From contig NZ_MU158691.1 in NCBI RefSeq assembly GCF_015209965.1, positions 68,040-132,039 on the forward strand: 64,000 nt of DNA. Direction: 5' to 3'. Within the stretch, counting starts at the first letter, position 1, and every line of letters begins with the position of its first letter. The notes beneath the pieces are model-generated. The model searched no databases and had not been told where the DNA came from. It saw only the letters and a program-made list of their open reading frames with translations. Made by a program: the position numbers and the translations under genes. Below are positions 48,026 to 55,475 of the stretch, one piece after another. Source of the DNA: Sphingobacterium pedocola (GTDB taxonomy: Bacteria; Bacteroidota; Bacteroidia; Sphingobacteriales; Sphingobacteriaceae).

Positions 48026-49990
48026 ATGAAACAATTACTATCAAGAACGTATAAGATAACGGTAGCTTTGCTTGCTATAGGACTTTGGGCGGGCGTAAGT
48101 CAATTCGGATATGCACAAGAGCAACCCAGTCGTCAACAAAGGGCCGCGCAATTCTACTATAATATGGAATATGCGAATGCAGCCAAGGCTTATGAGCTAA
48201 TTGTCAATAAAGATAACCCAGAGGTAGAGCATATGGAGCGTCTCGCTTCTTCTTACCTATATATCAATCAATATGCGTTAGCCGAAAGCTGGTATGCGCG
48301 TATCGTACAAAATGAAAATGCTAATGAACAATCTTTCTTGGATTACGCGAGGGTTTTACAATTGCAGGGAAAATATAGCGAGGCAAAAGCGGCCTATGCG
48401 AATTATCAGTCTAAGTATGGTCATAAAGCGGAAATATCACGCGCCATTACAGGGACAGACTCTGCCTCATTTTGGATGGAAAACCCTTCTAAACATGTCA
48501 TCGCGAACCAACAGGACATCAATACCTCATTAGCCGAATTTGGTTTGATACCGACTAGCGGCGGCGTATTGTATGCCGCCGAACCGAATAGCTTGGAGGC
48601 TGACAAAAGCGGTATGACTGGTCAACCTTATCTTAAAATCTATTCGGCGACCCGGAACGAAGACGGCTCTTTGAGCTATCCGAATGTAATGCCGGACGCG
48701 TTTAATGCATCGGAGTTTCACTTGGGGCCTGTGATTACGGATTCAGAAGAAGAAGTGCTGTATGTAACGCGTACCTATCCAGGAAAGAAGGTCGAAAAAT
48801 ACCGTGCTAATGGACAAAAATGGAGAAAACAAAACCTTGAACTTAAAATATACAGAAAGCAAGGGAATGATTGGATCGAAGAGGATTTTATTTATAACAA
48901 TGTAAAAGAATACTCCGTAGGACATGCAGCTTTGAGTGCAGATGAAAATACACTTTACTTTGCGTCGGATATGCCGGGCGGAAAAGGTGGGGTAGATATC
49001 TGGTTTTGTGCCAAGCAAGCTGACGGTAGCTGGGGTACACCCGTGAATGCGGGAAATAATATCAATACGGATGGAGATGAATTATTCCCTTCGGTATTCG
49101 ATAATATATTGTATTTTTCCAGTACAGGTCATGTGGGTATGGGCGGCCTAGATATTTTTCAGGCAAAGGGTCAAAAAGGTAATTTTGAAAAACCTCAAAA
49201 TATGGGATATCCGGTCAACTCCCCGTCGGATGATTTTGCCTTTGTGGTCGTAGGAGATAATCTGGACGAAAACTTTGGTTACCTTTCGTCGAATCGCCAA
49301 GATGGTATTGGATCGGATGATATCTATTCGTTCCGTTATGCGAAACCAAAAATTACAGTTCGGTTGGAAGGTATAACAAGGGATAAGAAGACTGGAGAGC
49401 CGTTGTCGTTTACCACTATTAATTTATCAGACAAGGCAGGTAAATTGGTGACAACAGGTAGTAGCGATGATAAAGGGGTATTTGGGTTTGATATCGATAG
49501 AAATACAGCGTACCTTGTTTTGGCAAACAAAGCCGGCTATATGGAAGATAGTGTTTCTGTAGCCGGCGTGATACCACAACAAGATACGACCATACATGTG
49601 GTGTTAAATTTGCAACCTGTTAATAAAGTAGGTGAAAAATTTGTGCTTGAAAATATCTACTATGATTTCGATAAGCATAATATCCGCCCGGATGCAGCGT
49701 TAATTTTGGATAAGTTGGTGACCACCTTACGTAATAATCCAACACTTAGAATTGAACTTTCAAGTCATACGGATAGCCGCGGAAGTGATTCATACAATCT
49801 GAAGCTTTCGGATAGAAGAGCAAAATCGGCGGTGGATTATATCGTAAGTAAGGGAATTGCTGTCGATCGGTTGGTGGCGAAAGGATACGGTGAGACACGA
49901 TTGGTTAATAAATGCTCGAATGGCGTGAAATGTACGGAACAGGAACATCAGCAAAATAGAAGAACAGAGGTAGAGGTATTAGCCTTTTAA
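48026..49990 (+). CDS. PD40-OmpA family protein of the adhesin locus
   Basis: This 654-residue envelope protein is commonly paired with PorP/SprF. I take the ATG at 48026; an in-frame TTG lies 12 bases earlier. Order: signal peptide (ending FGYAQ, about 1-31), TPR-like helices (about 35-140), a WD40-like PD40 propeller (about 150-435, with YFASDMPGGKGGVDIWF and YFSSTGHVGMGGLDIF), a carboxypeptidase-regulatory-like domain (about 440-530), and a C-terminal OmpA peptidoglycan-binding domain with IYYDFDKHNIRPDAAL, SSHTDSRGSDSYNLKLSDRR and GYGE. It probably anchors the secretion or adhesion complex to the cell wall. It starts 18 bp after porP/sprF ends. Confidence 0.93.
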   Translation: MKQLLSRTYKITVALLAIGLWAGVSQFGYAQEQPSRQQRAAQFYYNMEYANAAKAYELIVNKDNPEVEHMERLASSYLYINQYALAESWYARIVQNENANEQSFLDYARVLQLQGKYSEAKAAYANYQSKYGHKAEISRAITGTDSASFWMENPSKHVIANQQDINTSLAEFGLIPTSGGVLYAAEPNSLEADKSGMTGQPYLKIYSATRNEDGSLSYPNVMPDAFNASEFHLGPVITDSEEEVLYVTRTYPGKKVEKYRANGQKWRKQNLELKIYRKQGNDWIEEDFIYNNVKEYSVGHAALSADENTLYFASDMPGGKGGVDIWFCAKQADGSWGTPVNAGNNINTDGDELFPSVFDNILYFSSTGHVGMGGLDIFQAKGQKGNFEKPQNMGYPVNSPSDDFAFVVVGDNLDENFGYLSSNRQDGIGSDDIYSFRYAKPKITVRLEGITRDKKTGEPLSFTTINLSDKAGKLVTTGSSDDKGVFGFDIDRNTAYLVLANKAGYMEDSVSVAGVIPQQDTTIHVVLNLQPVNKVGEKFVLENIYYDFDKHNIRPDAALILDKLVTTLRNNPTLRIELSSHTDSRGSDSYNLKLSDRRAKSAVDYIVSKGIAVDRLVAKGYGETRLVNKCSNGVKCTEQEHQQNRRTEVEVLAF

Positions 49991-50013
49991 AAAAAATATA
50001 CGTTTGTAGTGAA

Positions 50014-50050
50014 TGAGCCCGGATAATTTATCCGGGCTCATTTTTTTTTA
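50014..50050 (+). terminator. Rho-independent terminator ending the adhesin locus
   Basis: A perfect 12-bp stem (TGAGCCCGGATA with its complement at 50029-50040) and 3-base loop are followed by nine T. It lies 24 bases after the OmpA-family stop codon. Confidence 0.9.
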
Positions 50051-50140
50051 AAAAAAATGAGAAAATAAATCCAACTGCTTCATCTTCTCGTATATGGTAT
50101 TAAAAAGGTAATCGAACGATAACTAAAAACAAATTATACC

Positions 50141-50860
50141 ATGAAAAGACAAGACACTAAAAATCCATCTATCGCTACCCAGGAAGGTGTAGCACTTGAT
50201 GGTCGATTGAGAAGACGCGACTTCTTACGATTTGCCGGCGCAAGTGCAGCCGGAATTGCTGTTCTTGGAGTAAGTAGTTGTAAGAAGGATAATGACCCGA
50301 TCGACATGGGTGGTAAAGATTATTATTTTGGAAGTGGCGATATTGCTATTCTCAATTATGCCTATGCGTTGGAGCAATTAGAAGCGGCATTTTATATTCA
50401 AGTTGCGAGTTCTTTCTATACAGGAATCACGGATTGGGAACGCATGCTTTTCACTGATCTTCGCGATCATGAAGTGGCTCATCGTGAATTTTTTAAGACT
50501 GCTCTAGGAAATAGCGCGATCAAAAATTTAGAATTTAATTTTTCTGCAGTGAACTTCTCTAGTAGAAATAGTGTTTTGGCAACGGCTAAAGCTTTTGAAG
50601 ATCTTGGGGTGTCGGCCTACAATGGCGCTGGTTGGTTGATTAAAGATGAAAATTACCTCTTACTCGCAGGTAAGATCGTATCTGTTGAAGCAAGACATGC
50701 TGCTTTGGTACGTGATCTGATTGACAATGGAACATTTGCTAACGAGGAAGTAATCGATAGTAATGGATTGGATGTCTCTAAAAGCCCTACCCAGGTGTTG
50801 CAGATCGCTGCTCCATTTATCAAAACAAAAATTGATGTAAAAGATTTACCCACCTATTAA
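50141..50860 (+). CDS. Ferritin-like (Ferritin_2) Tat-exported protein A
   Basis: This 239-residue exported four-helix protein has a twin-arginine-type signal (LRRRDFLRFAGASAAGIAVL, about 23-42) followed by SSCKKD, which may be a lipobox (Cys near 47). The helices carry a di-iron-like pattern: LEQLEAAFY in helix 1, DHEVAHREFF (ExxH) in helix 2, AFEDLGVSAY in helix 3 and VEARHAALV (ExxH) in helix 4. The family is PF13668-like with unknown physiological role; metal binding is inferred. It lies 11 bp before a paralogue. Confidence 0.88.
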   Translation: MKRQDTKNPSIATQEGVALDGRLRRRDFLRFAGASAAGIAVLGVSSCKKDNDPIDMGGKDYYFGSGDIAILNYAYALEQLEAAFYIQVASSFYTGITDWERMLFTDLRDHEVAHREFFKTALGNSAIKNLEFNFSAVNFSSRNSVLATAKAFEDLGVSAYNGAGWLIKDENYLLLAGKIVSVEARHAALVRDLIDNGTFANEEVIDSNGLDVSKSPTQVLQIAAPFIKTKIDVKDLPTY

Positions 50861-50871
50861 TCCCTCATACG

Positions 50872-51699
50872 ATGAATTTATTTAATGTTTTCGAAACAAT
50901 AACGCAAGTTGATCCTGAATTCAACGAACGCGTGAGCCCACGTCGGGAAGCAATTCGCAATATGGCTTCCTTTGGTAAAAAAGTGACGTTGGCGGCTATG
51001 CCTTTTATGATAAGCGACTTATTCAAAAAAGCGTATGGGCAGACACCAACTGATGTGAATGGCGTGCTGAATTATGCACTTACGTTGGAATACCTGGAAG
51101 CCGAGTATTATACATTAGGTGCTGCAGCCTCTAATCTTGTACCTTCGGGTAGGCCTATGGGCGCGATCACAACGATCAGGGATCATGAGGTCGCACATGT
51201 TAATTTCTTGAAACAGGTTTTGGGAGATAAAGCAGTGTCTAAACCTACATTTGATTTTACGGCTGGGGGTACATTTGCAAATGTATTCAGCGACTATGAT
51301 ACGTTTTTAGCACTGGCACAGGCCTTTGAAGATACAGGAGTGCGAGCGTATAAAGGTCAAGCAGCGATCCTTAAAGGGAACAAGGTAGTGTTGACTGCGG
51401 CATTGCAGATTCACTCGGTAGAGGCGAGACATGCTTCACATATACGGCAGATGCGAAGGGCCCGAGGTGGGGCGGCAGCAAATCAAAAGCCATGGATTAC
51501 GGGGGCAAATGATAGCGGAATAGGTGCGGTCGTAGATCCGATCTATGCAGGGGAAGATAATAAGGTGCAAGCGAGTGTAGATATTACGTCGTTAAATGGC
51601 GTAGGGGGGAAAGTTTCTGTTAATGCGGCAACCCAATCATTTGATGAACCATTAACTGCAGCAGCAGTACTAGATATTGCGCAACTGTTTATAAAATAA
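50872..51699 (+). CDS. Ferritin-like (Ferritin_2) protein B
   Basis: This 275-residue paralogue of the preceding gene is probably its partner. It carries the same four helices with LEYLEAEYY, DHEVAHVNFL (ExxH), AFEDTGVRAY and VEARHASHI (ExxH). Its N-terminus has PRREAIRNMASFGKKV, a twin-arginine-like start, and a hydrophobic stretch ending AYGQ, so it is probably exported too, though less clearly than protein A. A C-terminal extension of about 70 residues (from ARGGAAANQKPWITGANDSG) is absent from A. Pairs of such genes recur in Bacteroidota. Confidence 0.87.
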   Translation: MNLFNVFETITQVDPEFNERVSPRREAIRNMASFGKKVTLAAMPFMISDLFKKAYGQTPTDVNGVLNYALTLEYLEAEYYTLGAAASNLVPSGRPMGAITTIRDHEVAHVNFLKQVLGDKAVSKPTFDFTAGGTFANVFSDYDTFLALAQAFEDTGVRAYKGQAAILKGNKVVLTAALQIHSVEARHASHIRQMRRARGGAAANQKPWITGANDSGIGAVVDPIYAGEDNKVQASVDITSLNGVGGKVSVNAATQSFDEPLTAAAVLDIAQLFIK

Positions 51700-51721
51700 A
51701 TTAGTCTAAGTAGTGGTACCG

Positions 51722-51755
51722 GAGGGTTTGTCTTAATTGGCGAACCCTCTTTTTC
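51722..51755 (+). terminator. Terminator of the ferritin-like pair
   Basis: An 8-bp stem (GAGGGTTT at 51722-51729 with GAACCCTC at 51742-51749, one G-U pair) and 12-base loop is followed by five T. It lies 22 bases after the stop codon and separates the pair from the convergent anti-sigma gene. Confidence 0.75.
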
Positions 51756-51761
51756 ATGTGA

Positions 51762-52580
51762 TTAGATATTTCCCATCACATAAAGTTGCGATAATGTAGG
51801 TGTCGGATTTCCACCTGCTTTTTCTAAGGTGATGGCAAAAGCCTCTGCTGTAGCAATTCGATGCATCGTATTTATTTCATCAAGATTATCCAGGGGCAAG
51901 ACGCCGGCATCCACCGGTGTGCCATCTACAATAGCCCACAATTGATATTGCATACCTGCAGGGACAACGGGTAGGTTTTCCATGCTTAAATAGACATCTG
52001 TCGTATTCGTATTCCAGAATACATGCGCCTTAAGGTTTGGATGTTGTTCTACTCCAGCCAGCGTTATGGTTTTGATAGCAGGATCCTGAAGCAACTTCCA
52101 TTTGTTTTGAAGCGATTGAAGTGCTAACAGATTCGTTTCATTTGTTGCTGCTAATTTACTAATCGTCTTATCGCGACGTTTATTCTCTTGTTGAAAATAA
52201 ATAGTAGTACCTACACTTAATGCACACAACAGGGATGCAGCGATAGCTAAGTTCCGGAACGTAACAGAACGTACTGGAAGGGGTATATCTTCGATAGGCG
52301 GTTTACGCTCCTCCGAAAGAATCGAAGTAGCCCCTTTGGAAATAGCTAAACCGGGCTGCTGAGCGATTTTGCTCCAAATTAAATCTTTAACTTCTGTTGG
52401 AGGTGGTATAGCATGAACACTAGCAAAGTCTTCAAGCGTTTTTTGCGCTTCAAGGATAGCTTGCTCGACTTCAAGATTATTTTTGCGTACGCATTCCAAG
52501 ATACTCACCTCTTCTTCAGTGGCGAGTCCCATGACATAAGCTTCAATAATGCCTGACGATATGTATTCTTTTATGTCCAC
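51762..52580 (-). CDS. Anti-sigma factor, RskA-like C-terminal domain
   Basis: This 272-residue inner-membrane protein sequesters the sigma factor encoded just upstream. The N-terminal cytoplasmic helices (about 1-105, ISSGIIEAYVMGLATEEEVS) resemble an anti-sigma domain. One membrane helix (about 110-130, LAIAASLLCALSVGTTIYF) follows, then a short coiled coil and a periplasmic RskA-type beta domain (about 175-272, with NLPVVPAGMQYQLWAIVDGT and ITLEKAGGNPTPT). It starts 2 bp after the sigma gene ends, so the two are co-transcribed and probably translationally coupled. Confidence 0.9.
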   Translation of the reverse strand: MDIKEYISSGIIEAYVMGLATEEEVSILECVRKNNLEVEQAILEAQKTLEDFASVHAIPPPTEVKDLIWSKIAQQPGLAISKGATSILSEERKPPIEDIPLPVRSVTFRNLAIAASLLCALSVGTTIYFQQENKRRDKTISKLAATNETNLLALQSLQNKWKLLQDPAIKTITLAGVEQHPNLKAHVFWNTNTTDVYLSMENLPVVPAGMQYQLWAIVDGTPVDAGVLPLDNLDEINTMHRIATAEAFAITLEKAGGNPTPTLSQLYVMGNI

Positions 52581-52582
52581 TA

Positions 52583-53140
52583 TTATTGGTATTCTTTTAA
52601 TATTTTTTTTAATTCTAAGAGCGCTCCTCGGGTACGCGTCTTGACAGTCCCCAAAGGTATATCAAGTTTAACGGCGATTTCTTGTTGTGTATATCCTTCA
52701 AAATATGCCATCTCAATAAGTTGCTTCCAGTCTGTTTTTAACTCGTTAAGTACATTTTTGAATCCGATAAAATCTACATTCTCCGGAATAGTAAAGTTAT
52801 GTTTTTCTTTATCATCTACGACATTTGGAAGAGATTGGTTTTTTTGCTCGTTCTGAACACCTTTTGATTTGATACAATCTATCGCGACATTCCGCGCTAT
52901 ATGAATCATCCAGGTATAAAGCCTCCCCTTGGTCGCATCAAAAGTGTCTACATGATTCCATATTTTGACAAATACATCCTGAATTACTTCATCTGCATAG
53001 GTTTTGCTGAGTACTATTCGTATGATGACGCCATAGAGTGCACCTGCATAGTTGTCATAAAGATAATTAAATGCCCTTTGATCCTTATTTTGCAATAAAG
53101 AGATCAGTGTTTTTTCCTCAAGATAGTGTATTGGGCTCAA
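52583..53140 (-). CDS. ECF-family RNA polymerase sigma factor
   Basis: This 185-residue sigma factor directs transcription in response to an unknown envelope signal. Region 2 contains AFNYLYDNYAGALYGVIIRI and DEVIQDVFVKIWNHVDTFDA; region 4 contains LIEMAYFEGYTQQEIAVKLD and PLGTVKTRTRGALLELKKIL. The start appears to be TTG at 53138-53140, because a TGA precedes it immediately and no ATG occurs before region 2. A promoter candidate on the same strand (TTG at 53187-53189, 20 bases, TAGGTTTG at 53159-53166) gives a leader of about 12 bases. Confidence 0.93.
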   Translation of the reverse strand: MSPIHYLEEKTLISLLQNKDQRAFNYLYDNYAGALYGVIIRIVLSKTYADEVIQDVFVKIWNHVDTFDATKGRLYTWMIHIARNVAIDCIKSKGVQNEQKNQSLPNVVDDKEKHNFTIPENVDFIGFKNVLNELKTDWKQLIEMAYFEGYTQQEIAVKLDIPLGTVKTRTRGALLELKKILKEYQ

Positions 53141-53158
53141 TCAATTCGTCTTAGATAA

Positions 53159-53189
53159 CAAACCTAAATAAAATTGTTTTTATATCCAA
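53159..53189 (-). promoter_or_regulatory. Candidate promoter of the sigma/anti-sigma operon
   Basis: On the minus strand, -33 TTG (53187-53189) and -7 TAGGTTTG (53159-53166) are separated by 20 bases, the spacing usual in Bacteroidota. It is back to back with the rnpB promoter, whose -33 element starts 22 bases away. Confidence 0.5.
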
Positions 53190-53210
53190 GCCTAATTGTA
53201 TATAAATCAG

Positions 53211-53242
53211 TTGTCTACTTTCAATTAAAAAACGTAATTTTG
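53211..53242 (+). promoter_or_regulatory. Promoter of rnpB
   Basis: TTG at 53211-53213, a 21-base spacer and TAATTTTG at 53235-53242 match the Bacteroidota -33/-7 pattern. The predicted transcript start coincides with the first base of helix P1 of RNase P RNA (53248), which strongly supports both calls. Confidence 0.7.
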
Positions 53243-53247
53243 CAATT

Positions 53248-53640
53248 GAAGCAAACTGGTTCTATCGCTGTATCGTCTTAGACGGTAAAGAGGAAAGTCC
53301 GGGCAACGTAGAGCGACTCGCTTCCTAACGGGAAGGATTCTACTTCGGTGGAATACAGAAAGTGCCACAGAAAATATACCGTCTGCCAGCTTGGTGGATA
53401 AGGGTGAAAACGTGAGGTAAGAGCTCACGGTCTTGTATGGTGACATACATTACGGTAAACCTCGTGTGTTGAAAAACCAAATAGGTTACGAAATTCGAAG
53501 GCTGCTCGTCTTCTCCCGATTTGTCGGGATTCGTAATGGGTAGGTTGATGGAGCTTGTGCGCAAGTGCAAGCCTAGATAAATGATAGAAAACTGATTTAT
53601 TTCGGTTACAGAACCCGGCTTACAAGGTTTGCTTCTTTTT
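53248..53640 (+). ncRNA. rnpB: RNase P RNA, bacterial type A
   Basis: This is the catalytic RNA that matures tRNA 5' ends. The conserved core GAGGAAAGTCCGGGC (5' half of P4 region) is at about 53291-53305, ACAGAAA lies in the middle, and AGAACCCGGCTTA (3' half of P4) is at about 53609-53622. The ends form helix P1: GAAGCAAAC (53248-53256) pairs perfectly with GTTTGCTTC (53627-53635). The T-rich tract after P1 acts as terminator. Length of about 390 bases is normal. Confidence 0.96.
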
Positions 53641-53695
53641 TGTTTTTACACCTAATACGTGTTTATTTTAAAGCTTATTCTATATATAATCATAT

Positions 53696-55075
53696 ATGAC
53701 TACCGTATTAATTATTGATGACGAAAGACCTATTAGAAGCTCATTACGAGATATTCTTGAATATGAAGAATATAAAGTTTTGGATGTGGATAATGGTATA
53801 GATGGATTAGAGATATTAAAGAAAGAGAAGATAGATCTGGTGTTATGTGATATCAAGATGAATAAAATGGACGGTATGGAAGTGCTGGTTGCAGCAAATG
53901 CCATTACTGATGTGCCATTCATTATGATCTCAGGTCATGGGACGATCGAAACAGCTGTAGAAGCTGCTCGGAAAGGAGCTTATGATTTTCTAGAAAAACC
54001 TCTTGATTTAAATAGGTTACTGATTACGGTACGTAATGCACTTGAAAGAGGCAATCTAGTCAAAGAAACGAAAGTTCTGAAACGTAAAGTTTCAAAAACG
54101 AAAGAGATACTTGGAAATTCGGATGGTATAGGACTGATTAAAGATACAATTGATAAAGTAGCTCCCACGGATGCACGTGTATTGATTACAGGAGAAAATG
54201 GATCGGGTAAGGAATTGGTAGCACGTTGGCTGCATGAGAAATCTAATCGTGTATCTTCTCCATTAGTCGAAGTAAACTGTGCGGCTATTCCTTCAGAGTT
54301 AATTGAATCTGAGTTGTTCGGTCATGAGAAAGGGTCTTTTACTTCGGCAGTAAAGCAGCGTATTGGGAAATTTGAACAGGCTAACGGAGGAACACTCTTC
54401 CTTGATGAGATAGGCGACATGAGCTTGTCTGCACAGGCAAAAGTATTACGCGCATTGCAGGAAAGCAAGATTACGCGTGTGGGGGGTGAAAAGGAAATTG
54501 ACGTGAATGTACGCGTGATAGCAGCGACGAATAAAGATTTATTAAAAGAAATTGATAACGGTAATTTCCGAATGGACTTGTATCATCGCTTGAGTGTGAT
54601 TCTTATACACGTACCTTCTCTAACCGAGCGTAAGCATGATATTCCACTGATTGCTTCGTCATTTTGTGAGGAGATATGTAATGATTACAATATTCCTACT
54701 AAAGAAATCACTGTGGATGCGATGAAAAGTTTACAGGCGTTGCCTTGGACGGGTAATATCCGTGAACTTCGTAATATGGTGGAACGTCTGATTATTTTAA
54801 GTGATCAGAAAATTACGGAAAAAGAGGTTTATACGTTTGCAAATCCATCTGCGACTAAACCGGTGTCAAATGCACATACGTCAACGGTAAACATGCAGTT
54901 GGATTTTGATAATTTTCGGTCTTTTCAAGAATTTAAAGACTATGCGGAGGAGCAGTACATTACACACAAACTCGATAAAAACGCCTGGAATGTGTCTAAA
55001 ACAGCAGACGAAATAGGGATCCAGCGATCTCATCTGTACAGTAAAATGGAAAAATTTGATTTAAAAAGGGATTAG
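53696..55075 (+). CDS. NtrC-family sigma-54-type response regulator with variant GAFTGA loop
   Basis: This 459-residue regulator has an N-terminal receiver domain (about 1-120) with the phospho-accepting Asp in VLCDIKMNKMDGMEVL and the Lys in FLEKPLD. The AAA+ domain (about 140-375) has Walker A GENGSGKE, Walker B GGTLFLDEIGD and arginine-type motif NFRMDLYHRLSV. The sigma-54-contact loop, normally GAFTGA, reads GSFTSA here (in HEKGSFTSAVKQ). The Fis-type HTH occupies the C-terminus (NVSKTADEIGIQRSHLYSKM). No partner kinase is adjacent. A perfect 13-bp hairpin follows the stop. The loop variant leaves sigma-54 activation open to question. Confidence 0.93.
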   Translation: MTTVLIIDDERPIRSSLRDILEYEEYKVLDVDNGIDGLEILKKEKIDLVLCDIKMNKMDGMEVLVAANAITDVPFIMISGHGTIETAVEAARKGAYDFLEKPLDLNRLLITVRNALERGNLVKETKVLKRKVSKTKEILGNSDGIGLIKDTIDKVAPTDARVLITGENGSGKELVARWLHEKSNRVSSPLVEVNCAAIPSELIESELFGHEKGSFTSAVKQRIGKFEQANGGTLFLDEIGDMSLSAQAKVLRALQESKITRVGGEKEIDVNVRVIAATNKDLLKEIDNGNFRMDLYHRLSVILIHVPSLTERKHDIPLIASSFCEEICNDYNIPTKEITVDAMKSLQALPWTGNIRELRNMVERLIILSDQKITEKEVYTFANPSATKPVSNAHTSTVNMQLDFDNFRSFQEFKDYAEEQYITHKLDKNAWNVSKTADEIGIQRSHLYSKMEKFDLKRD

Positions 55076-55080
55076 TATGG

Positions 55081-55115
55081 AGAAAGGGTCAGCAACCGCT
55101 GACCCTTTCTCTTAA
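55081..55115 (+). terminator. Hairpin terminator of the response regulator gene
   Basis: A perfect 13-bp stem (AGAAAGGGTCAGC at 55081-55093, complement at 55098-55110) with an AACC loop starts 5 bases after the stop codon. The following T run is weak (CTTAA). It also ends 1 base before the stop of the opposing small gene and could serve both strands. Confidence 0.7.
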
Positions 55116-55288
55116 TCATTAAATTTTCTTTTCTGTCTATTATATAGAATAAAAATAATCACTAGCAACAACAATCCTCCAATAATTAAAAATCCGGTAG
55201 GAGAACTAGTTGATTCTACCTCCGTGGACTCTGCCCAAGCTGCATTCGCTAAAAGCGTAAGGAGTAACACACTTTTCCACTTACTCAT
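55112..55288 (-). CDS. Small single-pass membrane protein, 58 residues
   Basis: The product begins with a signal-like segment (MSKWKSVLLLTLLANAAWAE), then a short Ser/Thr/Glu-rich linker, then a membrane helix (GFLIIGGLLLLVIIFILYN) and a basic tail (RQKRKFND). AAGGA lies 6-10 bases upstream of the ATG, a better ribosome-binding site than most genes here have. The layout, with a cleavable signal followed by a helix and a positive cytoplasmic end, predicts an inner-membrane protein with a tiny periplasmic domain. Function unknown. Confidence 0.7.
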   Translation of the reverse strand: MSKWKSVLLLTLLANAAWAESTEVESTSSPTGFLIIGGLLLLVIIFILYNRQKRKFND

Positions 55289-55328
55289 AATTTTTCCTTT
55301 ATTAATTTGTCAATCTTTAAACTTAGAT

Positions 55329-55379
55329 AAATTTGCTTTAATATGCAATTATAATTGCGTTGAATATAAAGCAAATTTA
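55329..55379. repeat. Nested palindrome upstream of the small membrane protein gene
   Basis: AAATTTGCTTTA (55329-55340) is the exact reverse complement of 55368-55379. Between them GCAATTATAATTGC (55345-55358) is itself a perfect 14-bp palindrome. The structure lies 41-91 bases upstream of the small gene start and could be a regulatory site or a cruciform/hairpin. Confidence 0.55.
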
Positions 55380-55475
55380 TTCATTAGTGTATAGCTCATA
55401 ACGTATAAATGAGCGCTACGCAGCTATCAACCTATACGCTTTCTCTGCAACAAGGATGCCAATTCGGTCTATATC

